Assembly: GCF_030814995.1 (NCBI RefSeq)
Contig: NZ_JAUSVX010000018.1
Coordinates: 119,042-183,041 of the forward strand
DNA length: 64,000 nt
Reading direction: 5' to 3'
Source of the DNA: Labrys wisconsinensis
GTDB lineage: Bacteria > Pseudomonadota > Alphaproteobacteria > Rhizobiales > Labraceae
Part shown: positions 27,599 to 36,260 of the stretch, one piece after another
Numbering within the stretch: position 1 is the stretch's first letter
How the letters are laid out: each line of letters begins with the position of its first letter
Notes under the pieces: model-generated
The model's input: only the letters and a program-made list of their open reading frames with translations
Databases searched by the model: none
What the model was told of the DNA's origin: nothing
Made by a program: the position numbers and the translations under genes

Positions 27599-28966
27599 CT
27601 AGGCCGTCAGGCCGACATGGGCCAGCGCCGCCTGCTGGCGCTGCGCCACCGCCTCGGCGGAGAAATCGGCGATCGCCTCCTCGAACAGGCGGTGGAAGTT
27701 GAGCTCGGCGCCGAGATGCAGGAAGACGCCGCCGAGGCCGATGGCGGCGCGGTCCATGAACACGAACTCGCGCGGCACCGTCACCGGCCCGTTGCGCTTC
27801 AGCGCCTGGTGCACGGCATAGGCCTCGCGCCGGCCGTATTCGCCGGGCGCGACGCCGTCGGCGATGCTGCGCACCCGGTCTTCCATCAGCGGGCCGTAGA
27901 TGAAGCGGGCCCAGATGTTGAGGGTCTCGATCATGTCCTTGCGCAGGTTGCGGAAGCCCCAGGTCTCGTAGGCGTGCAGCACCAGCGCCGCGTCGCCCCT
28001 GAGCAGGCCGTGATAGAGATCGACCACCCCGGCGACGAAGCGCGCGGGAAAGATGCGGATGCAGCCATAGTCGAGCAGGTTGATGCCGGCGGGCTCGCCG
28101 TCGCGCAGGAACACGGTGTAGTTGCCGAGATGCGGGTCGCCATGGATGACGCCGACGCCGGCATAGGGCTTCCACCAGGCGGCGAACATGGCCCGGGCCA
28201 GGCGGTTGCGCGCAGCGAGGTCGGCCCCCTTGTAGGCGAGGATGCGCTCGCCCTCGAGCCAGTCCATGGTCAGCAGCCGCCCGGTCGACAGCTCCGGCCA
28301 GATGCGCGGGGTGCGGACGTCGTCGATGCCGAGCGCCGCGAAGATGTCGCGGTAGAGCGCGGCGTGCTTGGCCTCGCGCCGATAGTCCAGCTCCTCGCGC
28401 ACCCGGGCGCTGATCTCGTGGTAGATCTCGCGGGTGTCGATCGCCGGGTCGAGCCGGCGGTGGATGGCGAACAGCACCTGCAGCTGGGCGAGGTCGGCTT
28501 CGACCGCCGACTGCATGTCGGCATATTGCAGCTTGCAGGCGAGCGGCGAGCCGTCCAGGGCGGCGGCGCGGTGCACCTGGCCGAGCGAGGCGGCGGCGGC
28601 CGGCTGATGCTCGAAGGAGCCGAAGCACTCGGCCCAGGCCGGCCCGAGCTCGGCCATCATGCGGCGCTTGACGAAGGCCCAGCCCATGGGCGGGGCCTGG
28701 CTCTGCAGCTTGCCGAGCTCGGCGGCATATTCGGGCGGCAGCACGTCGGGCACGGTGGAGAGGAGCTGGGCCACCTTCATCAAGGGGCCCTTGAGCCCGC
28801 CGAGGGCCCGCGCCAGCGCCGCCGCATTGCCGGACTCCGCGCCCTCGCTGCCGAAGATCCGCGCCCCGGCGATACGGGCGGCGACGCCGCCGACATTGGC
28901 GCCGACCCGGGCGTAGCGGGCGGCCCGGGCGGAAAGGCGGTTCTTCTCGCGATCGATGTCGGTCAT
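27599..28966 (-). CDS. ABC1/UbiB/AarF family atypical kinase
   Basis: A 455-residue ABC1-family protein. The Ala-rich nucleotide loop AAAASLGQVHRA, the Lys of the ACKLQYAD strand, and VIHGDPHLGNYTVF / INLLDYGCIR (catalytic and metal loops) are intact. The family-specific KxGQ motif appears as KVAQ in GPLMKVAQLLST, a Gly-to-Ala change. The family supports ubiquinone biosynthesis or related lipid chemistry. No ubi genes are adjacent. Divergent from rsmB. Confidence 0.9.
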   Translation of the reverse strand: MTDIDREKNRLSARAARYARVGANVGGVAARIAGARIFGSEGAESGNAAALARALGGLKGPLMKVAQLLSTVPDVLPPEYAAELGKLQSQAPPMGWAFVKRRMMAELGPAWAECFGSFEHQPAAAASLGQVHRAAALDGSPLACKLQYADMQSAVEADLAQLQVLFAIHRRLDPAIDTREIYHEISARVREELDYRREAKHAALYRDIFAALGIDDVRTPRIWPELSTGRLLTMDWLEGERILAYKGADLAARNRLARAMFAAWWKPYAGVGVIHGDPHLGNYTVFLRDGEPAGINLLDYGCIRIFPARFVAGVVDLYHGLLRGDAALVLHAYETWGFRNLRKDMIETLNIWARFIYGPLMEDRVRSIADGVAPGEYGRREAYAVHQALKRNGPVTVPREFVFMDRAAIGLGGVFLHLGAELNFHRLFEEAIADFSAEAVAQRQQAALAHVGLTA

Positions 28967-29023
28967 GCGGCCCGTCTCCTGAGGCTCCTGACATAGGACG
29001 TCCGGCGCGCTTCACAAAGGTCC

Positions 29024-30448
29024 GTGCCTCAGCCGCAGCGCCGCAGCCGCCGGCGGCTCCGGGCTTGGGTCCGCGCCGTCTTCGGTCTATGGAAGCGCCA
29101 GCTGCGACCCAGAGTGCCCGATTTGCCCCGTCCGCCGTCCGACCGTCGTCCCCCCGCGCCCGTCCCGGGCCTCGCCGCCCGCGCCCTGGCGACCGCCGCG
29201 ATCGACGGCGTGCTGAGCCGGGGCGAAGCGCTGGAGGAGGCCTTCGAGGGCGCCCGCCTGGAGCCGCGCGACCTCGGCCTGGCGCGGATGATCGCCGGCG
29301 TCTCGATGCGGCGCTACGGCAGCATCGGCCACCTCCTCGAGGGCCTGATGGCCAAGGGCATGCCGCGCAAGTCCGGGCCGCTGGAGGCGATCTTGATCAC
29401 GGCGGCGGCGCAGATCCTGTTCCTCGACGTGCCCGACCATGCCGCCGTCGACCTCGCGGTGCGGCTGGCGCGCGCCGACGACCGGGCGCAGGCCTTTTCG
29501 GGCCTGGCCAATGCGGTGCTGCGCAAGCTGGCGGCCGAGAAGGCCGAGCGCCTCGCCGCGGTGCCCGCGGACGCCGACACGCCGTCCTGGCTGATGGGGC
29601 GCTGGCGCCGGGCCTATGGCGAGGACAGGGCGCACGCCATCACCGCGGCGCAGCGCACCGAGCCGGCGCTCGACCTCAGCGTCAAGGCGGACGCGGCGGG
29701 CTGGGCGGCGCGCCTCGGCGGCCGGGTGCTGCCGACCGGCTCGGTGCGCCTCGCCGGCCACGGCGCGATCCCGGCTCTGGAGGGCTTCGGCGAAGGCGCC
29801 TGGTGGGTGCAGGATGCGGCCGCTGCCCTGCCGGCCCGCCTGCTCGGCCCGGTCGCCGGTCTCGCGGTCGCCGATCTCTGCGCCGCGCCGGGCGGCAAGA
29901 CGGCGCAGCTCGCCGCGGCCGGCGCCGCCGTCACGGCCGTCGACCGCTCCGAGGTCCGGCTGACGCGCCTCGCCGACAACCTGAAGCGCCTCGGCCTTCA
30001 GGCGGAGATCGTCGCCGCCGACCTGCTGGCCTGGCCGGGCGGCACCTTCGACGCGGTGCTGCTCGACGCCCCGTGCAGCGCCACCGGCACGATCCGGCGC
30101 CACCCCGACGTCGCCTGGGCCAAGGCGGCGCACGACATCGCCGCGCTCGCCGATCTGCAGCGGCGCATGCTGGCCAAGGCAGCCGGGATGGTGAAGCCCG
30201 GCGGCCTCCTCGTGTATTGCACCTGCTCGCTGGAGCCGGAAGAAGGCGAGGAGCAGGTCGCCGCCTTCCTGGCGCGGAACCCGGCGTTCCAGCGCGTGCC
30301 GGTGACGGCCGCGGAGATCGGCGGCCTCGCCGAGGCGGTGACGCCGGCGGGCGACCTGCGCACCCTGCCTTCGCTGCTGCCCGATCCCGATCCGGCCATG
30401 GCCGGCCTGGACGGGTTCTTCGCGGCGAGGCTGCGGCGGGTGGGATAA
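29024..30448 (+). CDS. rsmB: 16S rRNA (cytosine-967-C5)-methyltransferase family protein
   Basis: A 474-residue protein. The N-terminal NusB-like RNA-binding domain (residues about 45-190) is followed by a Rossmann methyltransferase with SAM motif ADLCAAPGGKTAQLAAAGA. It has DAPCSATGTIRRHPDVAW and LVYCTCSLEPEEGEEQV, which carry the two cysteines of m5C methyltransferases. It methylates a cytosine of 16S rRNA. The frame opens at GTG 29024; GTG 29114 (VPDLPRPPSDRR) is an alternative since the first 30 residues are basic and poorly typical. A 10-bp-arm palindrome follows the stop. Confidence 0.9.
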   Translation: MPQPQRRSRRRLRAWVRAVFGLWKRQLRPRVPDLPRPPSDRRPPAPVPGLAARALATAAIDGVLSRGEALEEAFEGARLEPRDLGLARMIAGVSMRRYGSIGHLLEGLMAKGMPRKSGPLEAILITAAAQILFLDVPDHAAVDLAVRLARADDRAQAFSGLANAVLRKLAAEKAERLAAVPADADTPSWLMGRWRRAYGEDRAHAITAAQRTEPALDLSVKADAAGWAARLGGRVLPTGSVRLAGHGAIPALEGFGEGAWWVQDAAAALPARLLGPVAGLAVADLCAAPGGKTAQLAAAGAAVTAVDRSEVRLTRLADNLKRLGLQAEIVAADLLAWPGGTFDAVLLDAPCSATGTIRRHPDVAWAKAAHDIAALADLQRRMLAKAAGMVKPGGLLVYCTCSLEPEEGEEQVAAFLARNPAFQRVPVTAAEIGGLAEAVTPAGDLRTLPSLLPDPDPAMAGLDGFFAARLRRVG

Positions 30449-30477
30449 GCGCGCATTCGCAAAAAAGAGGGCGAAAA

Positions 30478-30501
30478 CCCCTCTCCCAGACGGGAGAGGG
30501 G
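30478..30501. repeat. CCCCTCTCCC palindrome between convergent genes; possible terminator
   Basis: CCCCTCTCCC and GGGAGAGGGG are perfectly complementary around a 4-nt AGAC loop, 30 bp after rsmB and 20 bp before the end of the agmatinase gene. The same unit recurs at 53312-53335 and 53523-53545, so it is a dispersed palindromic repeat that may also end both transcripts. Confidence 0.7.
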
Positions 30502-30520
30502 TTGCGCCTTTCCTACGCCC

Positions 30521-31477
30521 TCACCGCCGCTGCACGCCGGGCAGCACGCAGAGCATCTCGTAGAGGAGATTGGCGCCGGTCAGGGCGGTGTTGCCGGAGG
30601 GATCGTAGGGCGGCGACACTTCGACGAGGTCGCAGCCGACGAGGTTCAGGCCCCAGCAGCCGCGGATGATCTCCAGCGCCTGCACCGTGGTGAGCCCGCC
30701 GATCTCCGGCGTGCCGGTGCCGGGCGCAAAGCCCGGGTCGAGGCTGTCGATGTCGTAGGTGAGGTAGACCGGGCCGTCGCCCATCAGCTGGCGGACCTCG
30801 GCCATCAGCGGCGCCAGCGACTTGTGCCAGCATTCCTCGGCCTGGACGACGCGGAAGCCCTGCCGGCGCGGCCAGTCGAAGTCGTCGGCGGCATAGCCGG
30901 TGCCGCGCAGGCCGATCTGGATGCAGCGCTTCGTGTCGAGCACCCCGGCCTCGACGGCGCGGCGGAACGGCGTGCCGTGGGCGATCGGCTCGCCGAACAT
31001 GTGCTCGTTGATGTCGGCATGGGCGTCGACATGGATCAGGCCGACCGGACCGTGCGTCTCGGCCACGGCGCGCAGGATCGGGTAGGTCAGGGTGTGGTCG
31101 CCGCCGAGGGTGAGCGGGATGCAGCCCTCCTTCAGGATCGCCCGGTAGGCATTGGTGATGATGTCCATGCACCTGGGCAGGTTGAAGGTGTCGATGGCGA
31201 CGTCGCCGATATCGGCCACCATCAGGCTGTCGAAGGGGGCGGCGCGCGTCGCCATGTTGTAGGGCCGGATGAAGCAGGACTCCGCCCGGATCTGGCGCGG
31301 CCCGTAGCGCGTGCCCGGCCGGTTCGAGGTGCCGATATCCATGGGGATGCCGACGAAGCAGGCGTCGAGCCCCGCGGCGGTCGCGGCGGCCGGCAGCCGC
31401 ATCATGGTCGGCAGGCCGCCGAAGCGGGGCATCTCGTTGCCGCCGAGCGGCTGGTTGAAGGTCTTGCTTTCCGTCAT
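30521..31477 (-). CDS. speB: Agmatinase/guanidino-acid ureohydrolase (arginase family)
   Basis: A 318-residue binuclear-Mn ureohydrolase. All metal-ligand motifs are present: GGDHTLTYP, HVDAHADINEH and YLTYDIDSLDPGFAPGTGTPEIGGLT. VSPPYDPSGNTALTGANLLYEML is the usual C-terminal segment. It would hydrolyse agmatine or a guanidino acid such as 4-guanidinobutyrate to urea plus an amine; which one cannot be decided, so the gene symbol is provisional. ATG 31477 begins the homologous part; the frame upstream is open but atypical. Confidence 0.87.
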   Translation of the reverse strand: MTESKTFNQPLGGNEMPRFGGLPTMMRLPAAATAAGLDACFVGIPMDIGTSNRPGTRYGPRQIRAESCFIRPYNMATRAAPFDSLMVADIGDVAIDTFNLPRCMDIITNAYRAILKEGCIPLTLGGDHTLTYPILRAVAETHGPVGLIHVDAHADINEHMFGEPIAHGTPFRRAVEAGVLDTKRCIQIGLRGTGYAADDFDWPRRQGFRVVQAEECWHKSLAPLMAEVRQLMGDGPVYLTYDIDSLDPGFAPGTGTPEIGGLTTVQALEIIRGCWGLNLVGCDLVEVSPPYDPSGNTALTGANLLYEMLCVLPGVQRR

Positions 31478-31712
31478 GATCCGTCCCGTGTCGACAAGGA
31501 GCCGCGGCGCTCGCTCACCATAGACGAAATCGGCTTCGATCCCGCAATGGCCGACGTGCGCGCCGTCGCCCCGACGCGTCATCCGGCGACGGCAGAGCGG
31601 CACCAGAATCCAGCAGGTTTGTACCTAGCCGTGCCTGCCGCCATCGGTCTAAGCTGCGCTCGCTGCGGGGATCGACAACGGCCGGACGCATGTCCGCCGC
31701 AAGGGGGCTTGC

Positions 31713-32774
31713 ATGACCGAGGTGGTAGAGCCGCTCCGCGCCGCGCAGGACGTGCCCGCCGAACCTCCGCCTGCCGCCGCGCCGCCTCCCAAAGCTTCGA
31801 AGACGGCTGCCATCATCGTCACGCTGACCGTCGCGGCGATCGTCGGCCTGTCGCTGTGGTATCTCGTCCAGCCCCAGCCGCTGCTGGTGCAGGGCGAGGC
31901 GGACGCGACGCGCATCGACATCGCCGCCCGCGTCGACGGCCGGGTGGCGCAGCGGCCGGTGTCGCGCGGAGACGACGTCGCCGCGGCACAGGTGCTGGTG
32001 TCGATCGACAATCCCGAGCTGATGACCAAGCTTGCCGAGGCTGAGGCAGGCGAGCGCGTGGCGCAGGCCGACCTCGCCCGGATCGAGGTGGGCACCCGCG
32101 CCGAGGTCGTCGCAGCACGCAAGGCCGCCGTCGCCGCCAGCGAGGCCAACCAGACGCTGGCGCAGCAGACCTACGACCGGACCAAGCAGCTCACCGAGCG
32201 CGATTTCGCCTCCGTCCAGAAGCTGGACGAGGTCACCGCCTCGCTCGACGTGGCCAAGCGCAGCGCCGAGCAGGCCAAGCTCGCCTATGAGGAGGCCGTG
32301 GCCGGCTACACCGCCGAGGAGCGCGGCGTCGCCAGGGCCGCCGTCGCCAAGGCGCAGGCGGCGATCGCCACGCTGCAGGCCCAGGTCGCCGAGCTGACCG
32401 TCAGGGCGCCGGTCGCAAGCCAGGTCTACCAGATCGGCGCCGAGCTCGGCGAATATGTCTCGCCGGGCGTGCCGCTCCTGTCGCTGGTCGATCTCGGCGA
32501 CGTCTGGCTGCGCTTCGACCTGCGCGAGGACCTGGTCAAGGGGCTGAAGGTCGGCGACCGCTTCGCGGTCAGGATTCCGGCGCTCGGCGATGCGCCGGTC
32601 ACGGTCGAGGTGCGGACGATCGCCACGCGCGGCGAATATGCGGGCTGGCGGGCGACCCGCGCCACCGGCGACTTCGACCTCAGGACCTTCGAGGTGCGGG
32701 CCTATCCCGTCGACAAGATCGCGGCGCTGCGGCCGGGCATGAGCGCCTATGCCGAATGGGCGGGAGCACGCTGA
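31713..32774 (+). CDS. HlyD-family membrane fusion protein (first)
   Basis: A 353-residue periplasmic adaptor. It has a Pro/Ala-rich cytoplasmic start, one membrane anchor (about residues 30-52), a biotinyl-lipoyl-like half (ARVDGRVAQRPVSRGDDVAAAQVLVSIDNPEL), a long alpha-helical hairpin rich in Ala/Lys/Glu (about 105-235), the returning half VRAPVASQVYQIGAELGEYVSPGVPLLSLVDL, and a beta-barrel to the end. It is the first gene of a three-gene export operon, and its TGA overlaps the permease ATG (TGATG). Confidence 0.92.
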   Translation: MTEVVEPLRAAQDVPAEPPPAAAPPPKASKTAAIIVTLTVAAIVGLSLWYLVQPQPLLVQGEADATRIDIAARVDGRVAQRPVSRGDDVAAAQVLVSIDNPELMTKLAEAEAGERVAQADLARIEVGTRAEVVAARKAAVAASEANQTLAQQTYDRTKQLTERDFASVQKLDEVTASLDVAKRSAEQAKLAYEEAVAGYTAEERGVARAAVAKAQAAIATLQAQVAELTVRAPVASQVYQIGAELGEYVSPGVPLLSLVDLGDVWLRFDLREDLVKGLKVGDRFAVRIPALGDAPVTVEVRTIATRGEYAGWRATRATGDFDLRTFEVRAYPVDKIAALRPGMSAYAEWAGAR

Positions 32775-35113
32775 TGCCGGCGGCGCCCCGCCCCGGCATC
32801 GTCGGCGTGGCGGCGCGCGAGGTGGCGTGGATCTGGCGCGACAGGGTGGCGCTGCTGCTCGTGGTCGGCATTCCGCTGCTCGCCTTCGCGCTCCTGGCCG
32901 CGACCTTCAGCAACGCGGTGATCCGCGATCTGAGGGTCGACGTCGTCGACCAGGATCGATCCCAGACCTCGATGACCTTCGTGCAGGCGATCGGAGCGGC
33001 CCCGGGCGTCACCGTGGCGGGGCGCTCGGCGGACCTCAGCGGCGCCATGCACGCCATCCGCTCGGGCGATGCGATCGCGGCGGTCTACATCCCCGAGAAT
33101 CTCGAGCGCGACATCCTTGCCGGCCGGCGGCCGCAGATCGTCATCTTCTCCAACAAGCAGTTCTTCACGCCGGGCAACGTCGCGGCGAGCGCCCTGCAGG
33201 CCGCCGTCTCGGCGGCGGCCGCCGACCTGCCCGCCGGCGCCCGCAGCGCGGCCTTCACGCCGGGCCCGCTCGTCGTCGAGCAATATGTGCTGACCAATCC
33301 GGCCCTGAATTATGCCCAGTTCCTGCTGCGGGCGATCCTGCCGACGGTGCTGCATGTCGTCATCGCCATCGCCGGCGGCTATGCCGTCGGCTCCGAATTC
33401 GGCGCGCGCGGCGTGCGCGGCTGGCTGGCGGCGGCCGGCGGCCGGCCGCTGACCGCCCTGGTCGGCAAGCTCCTGCCCTATGCCGGCATCTTCCTGGTGA
33501 TGATGGCGCTCGGGCTCGGCATCATCCACGGCCTCTACGGGATTCCGTTCCGGGGCGACCCGGTGATCATGGGGGCGGCCGCCTGCCTGCTGATCGTCGC
33601 CTATCTCTGCCTCGGCGCCTTCTTCCAGCTCCTGGTGCGCAATCTCCCCACCGGCCTCAGCCTGACGGCCATCGTCTGCTCGCCGGCCTTCGGCTTTGCC
33701 GGCGTCGGATTCCCGCTGCTGGCGATGGGCACCTTCGCCCGGGTCTGGGGCGCGCTGCTGCCGCTGCGCTGGTACATCCAGATCCTGTTCGACCAGGCCG
33801 CGCGCGGCGTCCCGGCCCGGGACTCGGTGGAGCCCTTCCTCATGCTGGCGGCCCTGGCGGCGCTGTATTTCGCGCTCGCCTGGCTCAGGCTCCATGCGAT
33901 CGCGGCCAATCCTGACGGAGGGCCGGCGGAAGCCGCGGCTCCCGACCGGCCCGTGCGCCCGGGCATCGCCGCCGCCTTCGCGGCCGAATATGGCCGGGTG
34001 CTGCGCGACCGCGGCGTGTTCGGCCTGATCGTCCTGGGGCCGATCATCTACGGCGTGTTCTATCCGCAGCCCTATCTCGGGCAGCTCATCCGCGGCATCC
34101 CGATCGCCGTCGTCGACGATGACGGGTCGGACCTCAGCCGCACCATCGTCCAGACGCTGAACGCGGACGAGGCCATCACGGTGGCGCTGCGGCCGACCAC
34201 CCTGGCGGAGGCGCAGGCGGCCCTCGCCCGCCGGGAGGTCTTCGGCATCCTCGGCATCCCGGCCGGCACCGAGCGCGACGTGCTGAAAGGCGAGAAGGCG
34301 CGGCTGCCCGCCTTCGTCGATTCGGCCTATTTCCTGCTCTACAACCGGACGCTGCAAGGCATCAGCGAGGCCGCGGGCGCCGTCACGGCGGACCTGATCG
34401 CGCGCAGCGCCCGCCCGGACGGCAGCCTCTACCGGGCCGCCCTGGCGCAGAGCTCGCCGATCGAGATCCTGAACCAGCCGCTGTTCAACCCGACCGGCGG
34501 CTATGCCAGCTATGTCGTGCCGGCCGCCTTCCTCCTGATCCTGCAGCAGACGCTGCTGATGGGCGCGGCGACGCTCGGCGGCGTGACCTTCGAGCAGGGC
34601 GGCCGCGAGGCGCGACGGCGCCGAGGCGGCCCGGCGGCGGTCATCGGCCAGGCGATCGCCCATCTCCTGCTGGCGCTTCCAGGCTTTGCGCTCTACCTCG
34701 TCGTGCTGCCACGGATCTACGGCTTTTCCGCCAGCGACCACGTGCTCGCCATGCTGGCGATGGCCATCCCCTTCATCCTGGCCGTCAGCTTCCTCGGCCA
34801 GTTCCTCGGCACCTGGTTCCGGCGGCGCGAGACAGCGGTGCTCATGCTGATCGCGATCAGCCTGCCGCTGTTCTTCCTGGTCGGCGTCGCCTGGCCGCCG
34901 GAGGCGATCCCGCCGATCCTGCGGTCGGTCAGCGCGGTCTTCCCGAGCACGTCGGGCATCCAGGGCTTGGTGCGCATCAACCAGATGGGGGCAGGCTTGG
35001 CGGACGTCTCGCAGGATTGGGCCAGGCTCTGGCTGCTGACGGGCATCTATGCGGTCCTCGCCATCGCGGCGTCCTGGATCGCCACGGCAGGGAGGACGCG
35101 GGATGAGCGTTGA
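32774..35113 (+). CDS. Tandem-fused ABC-2 type permease (two permease units in one chain)
   Basis: A 779-residue membrane protein made of two homologous ABC-2/YhhJ-like units. Each begins with a basic pre-helix and first membrane segment (EVAWIWRDRVALLLVVGIPLLAF, and about residue 402, EYGRVLRDRGVFGLIVLGPIIYGVFY), then an extracytoplasmic domain starting VDVVDQDRS or IAVVDDDGSD, and five further membrane helices. No Walker A or LSGGQ motif exists anywhere in it, so it is a pore only. Fusion gives the two halves expected of an exporter in one polypeptide. It overlaps both flanking HlyD genes (4 and 11 bp). Confidence 0.9.
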   Translation: MPAAPRPGIVGVAAREVAWIWRDRVALLLVVGIPLLAFALLAATFSNAVIRDLRVDVVDQDRSQTSMTFVQAIGAAPGVTVAGRSADLSGAMHAIRSGDAIAAVYIPENLERDILAGRRPQIVIFSNKQFFTPGNVAASALQAAVSAAAADLPAGARSAAFTPGPLVVEQYVLTNPALNYAQFLLRAILPTVLHVVIAIAGGYAVGSEFGARGVRGWLAAAGGRPLTALVGKLLPYAGIFLVMMALGLGIIHGLYGIPFRGDPVIMGAAACLLIVAYLCLGAFFQLLVRNLPTGLSLTAIVCSPAFGFAGVGFPLLAMGTFARVWGALLPLRWYIQILFDQAARGVPARDSVEPFLMLAALAALYFALAWLRLHAIAANPDGGPAEAAAPDRPVRPGIAAAFAAEYGRVLRDRGVFGLIVLGPIIYGVFYPQPYLGQLIRGIPIAVVDDDGSDLSRTIVQTLNADEAITVALRPTTLAEAQAALARREVFGILGIPAGTERDVLKGEKARLPAFVDSAYFLLYNRTLQGISEAAGAVTADLIARSARPDGSLYRAALAQSSPIEILNQPLFNPTGGYASYVVPAAFLLILQQTLLMGAATLGGVTFEQGGREARRRRGGPAAVIGQAIAHLLLALPGFALYLVVLPRIYGFSASDHVLAMLAMAIPFILAVSFLGQFLGTWFRRRETAVLMLIAISLPLFFLVGVAWPPEAIPPILRSVSAVFPSTSGIQGLVRINQMGAGLADVSQDWARLWLLTGIYAVLAIAASWIATAGRTRDER

Positions 35114-36089
35114 GCCGAGGCGCGCTGTGCGGATGCTGCTGACCGGCCTGATCGTCGTCGCCTTCGCCGCGCTCGTGGCAAAGGCGTGGCGCCAGCGGGA
35201 GCCGCAGCCGACGATGCCGGGCATGGTCCGGCAGACCGAGATCCGCGTCGCGCCGGAGACGACGGGGCGCCTTGCGACCATCGCGGTCCAGGCCGGCCAG
35301 CACGTGCGCAAGGGCGATCTCCTCGCCGTGCTGGACAATCCCGACCTGACCGCGGCCCTGGGCGAGGCGCAGGCGGCTGCGGCGAGCGCCAAGGCCGACC
35401 GCGACCACGTCTATGCCGGCGTGCGGGCCGAGGAGGTGTCGATCGCCGCCGAAGCCGTGCGGACGGCCGAGGCCAATCTCCTGCTCGCCCAGCAGCAGAA
35501 TGCCCGCGCCGTCGCCCTGGCGGCCAAGAGCTTCACCAGCCGCCAGCAGCTCGACGAAAGCACGGCCTCGCTCGCCAAGGCGCAGGCCGACCTCGACCTG
35601 AAGCGGGCCCAGTCCGCGGAGGCGAGCGCCGGTCCGATCGCCGAGGAGCGGGCCCTGGCGGATGCCAAGGTCGCCCTGGCGCAAGCGACGATCGCGGATC
35701 TGCAGGCCAGCCTGGCCAAGACCCGGCTGATGGCCCCGGTCGACGGCACGATCGGCATCCGCGTGGCCGAGCCCGGCGAGATCATCGGCCCGGGCAAGCC
35801 GGTGATGACCCTGGAGGTCGACGGCGAGCGCTGGTTCACCTTCACGCTGCGGGAAGATGCGCTGCACGGCATCGCGATCGGCAAGTCCGTGGCGCTGACC
35901 GACCCGGGCGGCCGGCGCATCGAGGCTCGCGCCACCGAGCTGCGCCCGCTGGGCGAGTTCGCGACCTGGCGGGCCGCCCGCGCCGTCGGCGACCACGACC
36001 TCAACGCCTTCCGGCTGCGGCTCGAGCCGGTCGGCGCCGTCGAGGGCCTGGAGCCGGGCATGACCGTCTGGCTCGCCGGGCAGTCGTGA
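35103..36089 (+). CDS. HlyD-family membrane fusion protein (second)
   Basis: A 328-residue adaptor. It has one anchor (MLLTGLIVVAFAALVAKAW), a lipoyl half (VAPETTGRLATIAVQAGQHVRKGDLLAVLDNPDL), a helical hairpin rich in Ala/Gln/Glu to about residue 210, a returning half (LMAPVDGTIGIRVAEPGEIIGPGKPVMTLEVDGERWF) and a beta-barrel. It is clearly related to, but distinct from, the HlyD protein two genes upstream. ATG 35103 lies inside the last codons of the permease gene. The two adaptors may form a mixed periplasmic ring. Confidence 0.92.
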   Translation: MSVEPRRAVRMLLTGLIVVAFAALVAKAWRQREPQPTMPGMVRQTEIRVAPETTGRLATIAVQAGQHVRKGDLLAVLDNPDLTAALGEAQAAAASAKADRDHVYAGVRAEEVSIAAEAVRTAEANLLLAQQQNARAVALAAKSFTSRQQLDESTASLAKAQADLDLKRAQSAEASAGPIAEERALADAKVALAQATIADLQASLAKTRLMAPVDGTIGIRVAEPGEIIGPGKPVMTLEVDGERWFTFTLREDALHGIAIGKSVALTDPGGRRIEARATELRPLGEFATWRAARAVGDHDLNAFRLRLEPVGAVEGLEPGMTVWLAGQS

Positions 36090-36129
36090 GGCGTCGCGGA
36101 CCGATGGCGAGCGGCGGTCGAGAGCGTGA

Positions 36130-36225
36130 TCGCTTCAAGTTGAATCGATCGCGCGCTCCGTCTCTTTGTTTCACGCATTGCCTCGACGCGAACCGAATGC
36201 CGGTTCGCTGGAAAATGCTCTAGCA
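36130..36225. repeat. Rhizobial-type dispersed intergenic repeat
   Basis: The interval between hlyD2 and the channel gene holds ATCGCTTCAAGTTGAATCGATCG, then TTTGTTTCACGCATT and ACGCGAACCG-ATGCCGGTTCGCTGGAAAATGCTCT. I recognise this, from memory, as a common Hyphomicrobiales intergenic repeat. A related half, TTGAATCGTTTCAGCGACTTCGTTTGAATCGCTTCAA, occurs at 53562-53598. Confidence 0.5.
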
Positions 36226-36260
36226 TCCTCCCCGGAAGGTCGAGGGAACCGGTCCGTCCG

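Noticed and set aside
32747..35392. Minus-strand 881-codon frame
   Set aside because: Antisense to the fused permease, which has clear membrane-domain periodicity and overlapping neighbours.
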